This document shows positions 57,842-64,000 of a DNA stretch of 64,000 nt, piece after piece (positions within the stretch are counted from its first letter, which is position 1; each line of letters opens with the position of its first letter). Source of the DNA: Axinella damicornis (lineage: Eukaryota > Porifera > Demospongiae > Axinellida > Axinellidae); assembly GCA_963931865.1 (NCBI GenBank), contig OZ007514.1:9395222-9459221 (forward strand), in the 5' to 3' direction. The notes beneath the pieces are model-generated. The model was not told where the DNA came from and did no database searches. It worked only from the letters and a program-made list of their open reading frames with translations. Both the position numbers and the translations under genes were made by a program.

Positions 57842-59870
57842 GCAGCTCAAGAATTAGTGTGTACGGGACGTCACAAACGGTGGCTCCAGCACAGCCTGCA
57901 CTGACTGTCAACATGTCCAGTTGGCGAGCCATTGGATTATTTAGCGATGAGTGTATGGCCGGACGTGCACCTCGTGTGGCCAGATCCTTCCCGATAGTAC
58001 AGTATATCCTCTGGTTTCTGTGTTGAAGGGGAAATCAGTGAAATCACGAACTCTCAAGGTGGCCTTCAAGATACCGCTGTTGAACGGCAACAAATAAGTA
58101 CCAGGTATATGCATAAACACATACGCATGGCCACACTGTGCACGTGAAATTATCGCTAAGAAAAATTAGTGCTAAATTTGGGACGGAAAGGAACAGAATG
58201 AACGGAACAGTCATTTTTCGCCACTAAGACCAAGGTAAGACCATTTTCTGCCTAGCGCTGCACAGGCGGTACGTAAAGTACATGTAGCCGACAAGGACTA
58301 AGGTTACATACAGTACAGGAGGTATGCATTGCAGTTGTATAAATGCTAATTGTTGACTTTCACACAAAGCCTCTCGAGTGGATCTCTGGTCTGTGAGTTA
58401 TGTAGACGTTAGTATTTCTGACACTTGCATTCTGAACTAAGCCTTCAACAAGGCCTTCATTGCTGAAACTCTATGAACTCCATGGACAGACTGACAGATG
58501 GACAAACCGATCACTCTGCCCCTGTTGCGCGCATGCGCACGGGGTAATGATGTCAAACAAATTCCTTAGTTCGGGAATAGTGCATTCAGAGCATAACATA
58601 CCATACACAATCAGCGTTCCTCCTGAACCAAGGGGCTATTAGGGCACTCATACTGGGTGGGCTTAGCACTTGATAGTGACACCTTCAATGTAAACATCCA
58701 CTTTAGTGCACCCATACTGGGTGGGCTTAGCACTTGATAGTGACAAGTTAACCAATACCAAGGGGTTTGGTACCTGCTTAGTGAGAACACTGTACATGAT
58801 CCATACAGAAGTGATCTGATTCTGATACCATGTTCACCATAGTTTCCATATCCTCTACCACTAATAATGAATTACCACATGGCCACAGCAACTGAAGCCT
58901 TGAAGCCTTGCATTTGATGCAAATTGGCATTAATAATCTGATGTCATACTTAATTCGTAACAGGTGCATACAGTCAAGCCTGCTAGACCCTCCCAGTGCA
59001 GCTCCACCCAATGCAGAGGGCAGAGAGCTAGGATCCACGGGGCCATCGTTCACCTTTTTGCCGACGCAATCCCACTTTTTGCCTTGACCTGTGAACCAAC
59101 AACCAACCATGACGTCATAATGACGTATACGTAGTATACGGAGGTATACGGTCCAAGAAATAAGATATACGGAGGTGCACGAGTAGTGGACACGTGCAAT
59201 GAAGGTTGACGAGTGCGTTGACGATCCGAGGCCGTGGAAGAAACGCGTCCTCCTACCAAGAAGCTCTGCAGTTGTGGGGCAGATCTCTCATCACTGAGCG
59301 TATATCACGTCAGAAAACACTTGGCTGGGTTGAATCACTTGAAGGTACAGGCAGCGAGTGGGCTGCGGGCGCCCACGTCCACCAAGAGGAAGCTTGTGGT
59401 GCAGCGCCCGTGCGCAGAGCTGAATTTGAGGTAGCGAGAGGGCCTAGGGGGGGATAGGGAGGCGGTTTTGACGGCATAAAAGGCTAGAATCACTGCAAGT
59501 ACCAAATTGCCACTCCGAGTACTTTTTTGCCTGAGGGGAGAAACAACCAACCAACTAAAGTGGCATTGCGTCTGGCAATTTGGTAACTGTGGCCACGTGC
59601 TAGGATCTATCAAATTTTGCACCTGATCACATTTCTCGGGAATGCCAATTAGATGCATCTGTAAACTGGTGGAGCGCCAGTCGGAGTTGAGGATGAGATC
59701 AATCCTGGGAAGCATCCAGGTGGAACAATTTTAGCTCCAGTGTAGCTTTCTAGACGCTCTCAGCCAGGCCAATCACATGCATGTGGCTTGATTTATAATC
59801 ACGAGAATGATGAACGAAATTGGAATGAATCAGCTCAGGGAAATCAAATCAGTGAAAAGGTAATCTAGTG
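57842..59870. other. Mostly non-coding intron/intergenic DNA
   Basis: No gene firmly supported. It contains a tail-like repeat at 58485-58547 and a spaced direct repeat, CATACTGGGTGGGCTTAGCA plus CTTGATAGTGAC (58649 and 58710). A CRE-like TGACGTCA lies at 59111 beside CG-rich DNA. A frame near 59234-59434 reads KKLCSCGADLSSL, then HVRKHLAGLNHLK, which could be a C2H2-type finger. It has no ATG in frame (GTG start only). Confidence 0.4.
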
Positions 59871-60051
59871 TAAAGTTTGCTGGACCCTCTCTGTCTTCCG
59901 TATAACAGCCAATAGGTTCTAGCAGGCTAGATTGAACAGTGCGCAAAGTGTGCTATTGTGTTGGTCTCTCTGCACGTCCCCTCCTACCTAACCCAGTGTA
60001 GGGGCAGCTGCCTATACCCTGTATGTGGAGCAAAATACATGGGTTACTTAC

Positions 60052-60135
60052 TTCAATTCCTTCAAGGTCCGATTCTCCTTCAGGGCGGCACCAAGTGAAG
60101 CAGCTCCATTGTCTCCAATGTCATTGTTTCGAAGG
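60052..60135 (-). CDS. LRR exon 2 of an NLR-type gene
   Basis: 84 bases, phase 2/2, acceptor CTTCAACAG, donor GTAAGTAACC. It encodes LRNNDIGDNGAASLGAALKE, then NRTLKEL. Spliced to the next exon it reads on without a stop. Confidence 0.85.
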
Positions 60136-60391
60136 CTGTTGAAGAGAATAATCCAGGGTTAATACTACCAGTGAAACATAACATTGGTAACCAGGATTTG
60201 TCATGTGTTGGACCCTCTTCTGCCTTCCGTATAACGGCCGGGCAAAGAGGGTCTAGCAGGCCAAACTGAACAGTGTGCAAAGTGTGCTACAGGGTTGGAC
60301 ACTCGAGATCATACAGATCCCCTAACCCAGTGTTGGAGCAGCTGCCTACACCCATGCAATCATGTGGAGTCAAATACATGTGGTTACTTAC

Positions 60392-60475
60392 TTCAGTGCC
60401 TTCAAGATCTGATCCTCCTTCAGGGTGGCGGCTATTGAAGCAGCTCCACCATCTCCAATGTTATTACCCGCAAGG
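60392..60475 (-). CDS. LRR exon 1 (most 5' seen) of an NLR-type gene
   Basis: 84 bases, phase 2/2, acceptor CTTCAACAG, donor GTAAGTAACC. It encodes LAGNNIGDGGAASIAATLKE, then DQILKAL. No NACHT (Walker A, GxxGxGKT) or death-fold exon was recognised upstream to 64 kb, so the NLR class is inferred only from repeat type. The signalling part would lie further right. Confidence 0.8.
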
Positions 60476-60645
60476 CTGTTGAAGAGAATGATCCAGGGTT
60501 ATTACTACGAGTGAAATGTAACATCAATACTGATGTAACTAGGAGTTGTCATGTGCACCATTCTCTGGAAATGGTTGGTTGGAGATGTCACGGAATCCAC
60601 CTACAGTACTATTTGGAACACGTGTGCTCCAGGAGAAAGCACATA

Positions 60646-61235
60646 CCGTAGTGTCCTGTTAATACGCCCCCCTATTTTGTACACTACATCCTGCCAAAAG
60701 AGGGGAGAGGGCGTATTTTCGAGTACGCAATTAGTCTCGATTATACGCCCCCTCAAAAAGTTCTGCTACGTTTATGACACTCATGTTCACAGTTACAAAA
60801 GTACAAATGATTGCCAGTACTGTTCGTAGTCATCATGCGTGGTCTCCCTACATCGGCGAGAAGAGCTGCCACTTCAACTCGAGGGTCATATAAACATTCA
60901 CGATGACTTCGTTGACTTCGTTGTAGCCATAGTTATCCTCAAGAACTGCAATACTGTCGGTCATGAACCGCGGAACATTTCTTGGTATTTCCTGCGGAAG
61001 CGTGGCAGCAAGATGACTGGTACCGTTGGTGTCAACGGTGACTACTATACTCGAGCTAGCTAGAGACGATTTGCGAAGTTGCGTACGTGTAGGTTAGATA
61101 TTCCAGAAGACGCTCACCAGGGGGGCCGTTATAACAAATCTACCCTGTGCAGGAACTTAGGCGAAAAAGAGGGAGAGGGCGTAATTTCGAAGGGGGGGGT
61201 ATTTTCGAAGGGGGCGTATTAGCGGGACACTACGG
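60646..61235. mobile_element. TA-target DNA element, 590 bp
   Basis: Ends CCGTAGTGTCCTGTTAATAC and complement of CCGTAGTGTCCCGCTAATAC, with sub-terminal GAGGGCGTA and ACGCCCCC motifs. TA flanks both sides (60644-60645 and 61236-61237). This fits Tc1/mariner/pogo-type targeting. A 74-codon frame (60839-61063) inside is not a recognised transposase. Confidence 0.85.
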
Positions 61236-61657
61236 TAATACTACACAACAAGGTGGAAATATACCCAGGCTGCAGCAGCATCCACCTTAGGTAATTAGTT
61301 CAACCCATTTATCAGAACCAGGGAGAGGACAACACCACGTGGTGTCATAAGGTGGTAGTGTTGGTCTGGTCAACCATACACTGAGGCCTCATGGTTGCAT
61401 TAGCTACATCACGGTTGTGCCAAATGCATGTGCAAACGTTTCATGTTCTCTATCGTCTTGATCCTTTTCCAACTCAGAACCCGCCATGAGCAGACAGTGA
61501 GGAAAGCAAGCAATCAACAACATGTGTTGTAGTCAACTTCCCATGTTTTATGTACTTCATAAGAAACCCGTTTCTAAACATCCCGACTGCCAAAATGCAC
61601 AGAAAGTTTGTTGTACCTGACAAACCACTTAGATGGAATTGCCTTACATACGTATTG

Positions 61658-62359
61658 CAGGGCCGGCGCCAGCTGTTTTGAAGTGGGGCGGCAGTGGTAA
61701 GGCCGACCGCCGAAGGCGTCGCAGAGGCGTAAAGCGCCTATCAGTCCGCGCGAAGCGCGGAAAAATTTTTTCACGATTTTCTTTTAGCGATCGGGAAGCG
61801 CTCTCGTAGCATCTCAGTAGTACAGTTTGCAGGTTGCTTTGTATTGCATATAGGCGTGTCTTTACAAGCCATAATTTGTACAAGTACTTACTTGTACCAA
61901 CCAGCCAGACTGAAATGAGCGCTGTACAGGAGACTGCTTTCCAAATGTTCGAGATGGAAACGAAATGTGATGTGGCTGGTAAGGCTTTGTAGATAGATCG
62001 CCAATATCCTTAGGATTGATTCGCTGGGCCGTAGTCAACTGGTAGCATCAGCGGCGGCGCACCGAAAAAGAAGGCGTAGCATTCTGGGCACGTTCCCAGA
62101 CGCCATAGTCAACTGGTAGCATCAGCGGCGGCGCACCGAAAAAGAAGGCATAGCATTCTGGGCACGTTCCCAGACGCAGAGTATCGATAACTAGTAACAT
62201 CGGAATCGATGACTGGAGTACGTCGAATGTTAGCACACGAGAATCAAGGTACATATATAGCTACGCATCTAGGCTTGAAGGTATTATCATTTTTTTGAAG
62301 GGGAGCCAAAAAGTGGGGCGGCCATGGCCGCCCCGGCCGCCCCTATGGCGCCGGCCCTG
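61658..62359. mobile_element. hAT-like non-autonomous element, 702 bp
   Basis: Ends CAGGGCCGGCGCCA and TGGCGCCGGCCCTG, flanked by TATTG on both sides (61653-61657 and 62360-62364). The sub-terminal sequences GTGGGGCGGC recur. CAGGG.. ends are typical of hAT, but 5 bp is short for that superfamily (usually 8). It contains a 73-bp tandem duplication at about 62030-62177. Confidence 0.8.
62030..62177. repeat. 73-bp tandem duplication inside the hAT-like element
   Basis: Two nearly identical copies running from TAGTCAACTGGTAGCATCAG to TGGGCACGTTCCCAGACGC. Confidence 0.9.
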
Positions 62360-63330
62360 TATTGCTACCAAGAAATTGGCAAGAAAACCATCCTAGCAAC
62401 ATTATTATTATTACGAAACCCCTACCAAAATGCACCAGCACCAAGTAATTAGAAGCTTCAAAGCACAGTCTCCAATTTTATGCGTGGGATCAATACTCAC
62501 TTCTCAATCGCATTAGCGCTTGTCTGTTCAACTTTTGCCACTTGGCACTAGGATTGCCAACATCAACGCACGAGCTAAAATACATCATGCAGAGACTAAT
62601 CTTTGGGCCCGGGATCCCACTCACCAAAACTAGAGACTACTATGTCTATTGGGGAGCCGAATAATAAAGAAATCGTCACCGCCCGGAGAGACAAGTAATT
62701 TGGCAGTTCCTTGGTGCATTCAGTTGCTGGTACCTACTCCAGTAGGAGACTTGACTCAACCAAATTAGTAGGTGTTCTGAGATACCTCCGCAGCACCAAA
62801 TACCTGCATTTCCTTTGTGAGGATAGTCCTTATAGCTAGATACGACTTACAGTGTACCCTAAAGAGTATAATTTCTTCATGATAGGACCACCTAGTCTCG
62901 GTACCAGACTAGGACCACCTAGTCTCGGTACCAGACTATTCGCGCACGGCGGAATAGTCTGGAAGACTGCCCATACAAGAGTGGTTCTGCGTGCACCCCA
63001 AAAGGGGTGCATGATAATAGTCTGGTACCGAGACTAAGGACCACCAGTGAGTTGAGAGTAGGTCACTACAAATTGCTCAGTAGCACATGTACATGTAGCT
63101 ATGTAGTAGTTACATGCGTGACTCACTGAAAACTCTAGACCCGTTCACTGCAGTACACTCAGACACTGGGACACTAGCTGCATGCATGCACTGTGCATGT
63201 ACTGGGAACTAGTGCACGTGGTAGACTCTAATTAAAGCACAGTAATGAATATACTTAATTATTATTTATGAAGTCAACGAGGTACTACATGTAACTTATG
63301 TTGGCATTCATAACCATCCAGCTAGCACTC
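62360..63330. other. Non-coding stretch
   Basis: No gene supported. GGACCACCTAGTCTCGGTAC plus CAGACTA occurs twice at 62885-62938 and again inverted at 63020-63045. The 62700-62810 block resembles 23280-23400 (ACTCCAGT.., GTAGGTGTTC), so it is a dispersed repeat. Confidence 0.5.
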
Positions 63331-63333
63331 ATT

Positions 63334-63584
63334 GGGCTATTCCATTAATAAAGGATACCCCCATTGACGAGTTAGCTATTTGCGTACCCCGGGAAAGAAA
63401 ATATGCCTTCTCCGTGACACCGTGCGACAGACGTTAGTATACGGAAATAGTATACGGAAATATGCAGAAAATTACAGAAAATGTACGGAGATTTACAACA
63501 GAATACGGATACTCGACGAATCCTCCGTGGGACAAATTAGTTACTCGTCAATGCGGGGCGGAGCCATATTTAATGGAATAGCCC
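63334..63584. mobile_element. MITE, 251 bp, ATT target duplication
   Basis: Ends GGGCTATTCCATTAA and complement, with a second inverted block CATTGACGAGT, flanked by ATT on both sides. A 3-bp duplication and GGGC ends suggest PIF/Harbinger. The interior has a TATACGGAAATA tandem motif. The overlapping 98-codon frame is not a gene. Confidence 0.75.
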
Positions 63585-64000
63585 ATTGCATATCTACTGA
63601 AACCGATGATGTAAGTTGGCCTTTGAGGCAGATTCATAGCTCATTCTCCATATCAACTGAATGCATAGCTAGCTAGCTATACTCCTCCAGCTATCCACTA
63701 AAACCGACCTTAGACGCTGCTCCATTGCGTTATTCAATTAATTGAAATCACTACTGAGCAAGGGCCATAGCTAGACTCAGCCAAGTAGCTCAGTAGCTAG
63801 CTCAATAGAGTATTGACACCAACTATGCATCTCCCTATTCTGTTGTTGCAGAGCCTACGTCTAGTCTCTCACTTTCAGGGGCATAGCTAGGATTTTAGCA
63901 TGGAGTTAACCAAAAGCGCGCGGTGAAAACTAGCTAATACCAATTATTCATGAGTTAGCTAGCTAATTAACTAAAGTTATTTTCGCACAATTACTTCCGC

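Larger units (their letters stand above)
59870..60550. repeat. ~340-bp tandem duplication carrying an LRR exon
   Basis: Two adjacent units (about 59870-60205 and 60206-60545) share CTTCCGTATAACRGCC, AACAGTGYGCAAAGTGTGCT and one LRR exon each. They are more diverged than copies A and B. Confidence 0.8.

Noticed and set aside
59206..59457. Possible zinc-finger ORF near CG-rich DNA
   Set aside because: The finger-like frame has no ATG and an unusual C-x-C spacing. I mention it only as a weak possibility.
62460..62600. Exon-like block on the minus strand (AKWQKLNRQALMRL before a GTGAGTAT donor)
   Set aside because: Acceptor and phase are plausible but there is no recognisable domain or neighbouring exon.

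Overview
This is animal nuclear DNA: short coding exons with GT/AG introns, no operons, many small transposons and foldback repeats, and a 200-base assembly gap (20587-20786). The adhesion-GPCR and NLR-type leucine-rich-repeat genes, the compact introns and the repeat load fit a marine invertebrate, with a sponge as my best guess. The species is inference. No rRNA, tRNA or CRISPR was recognised.

Layout. (1) Positions 1-17,000, minus strand: an adhesion-type GPCR gene. Its exons read HormR domain, GAIN domain, GPS autoproteolysis motif and 7TM segments, and the splice phases agree from one exon to the next. A signal-peptide exon near 16.8 kb beside a CpG-rich stretch is its likely start. The gene runs off the left edge. 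Its introns hold foldbacks, MITEs and dead reverse-transcriptase fragments. (2) 17-22.5 kb: mostly repeats, the gap, and a PIF/Harbinger-type MITE with a TTA target duplication. (3) 22.5-32.4 kb, plus strand: minisatellites, CT and TG tracts, and exon-like pieces of an unrecognised multi-pass membrane protein ending at 32371. (4) 35-60.5 kb, minus strand: five 84-base exons, each encoding one 28-residue RI/NLR-type leucine-rich repeat. They are phase 2 at both ends, so any of them can be added or lost in frame.

The most interesting structure lies in (4). An approximately 6.7-kb segment carrying one LRR exon (42,368-49,052) has been tandemly duplicated (49,053-57,841), with a GCA microhomology at the breakpoint. 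An older third copy of the same unit lies at 35.2-38.6 kb. The copies act as empty and filled sites for each other and date several insertions: an LTR TRIM inside a DNA transposon, a Mutator-like MITE with a 9-bp target duplication, a foldback, a TA-target MITE and a poly-C expansion.

Between the older copy and the tandem pair sits an apparently intact DNA transposon (39,661-42,060) with about 50-bp terminal inverted repeats. It carries a single uninterrupted 614-codon transposase-like gene, the only long intact ORF in the window. Further MITEs and transposon relics (hAT-like, TA-target, Harbinger-like) fill the right end.
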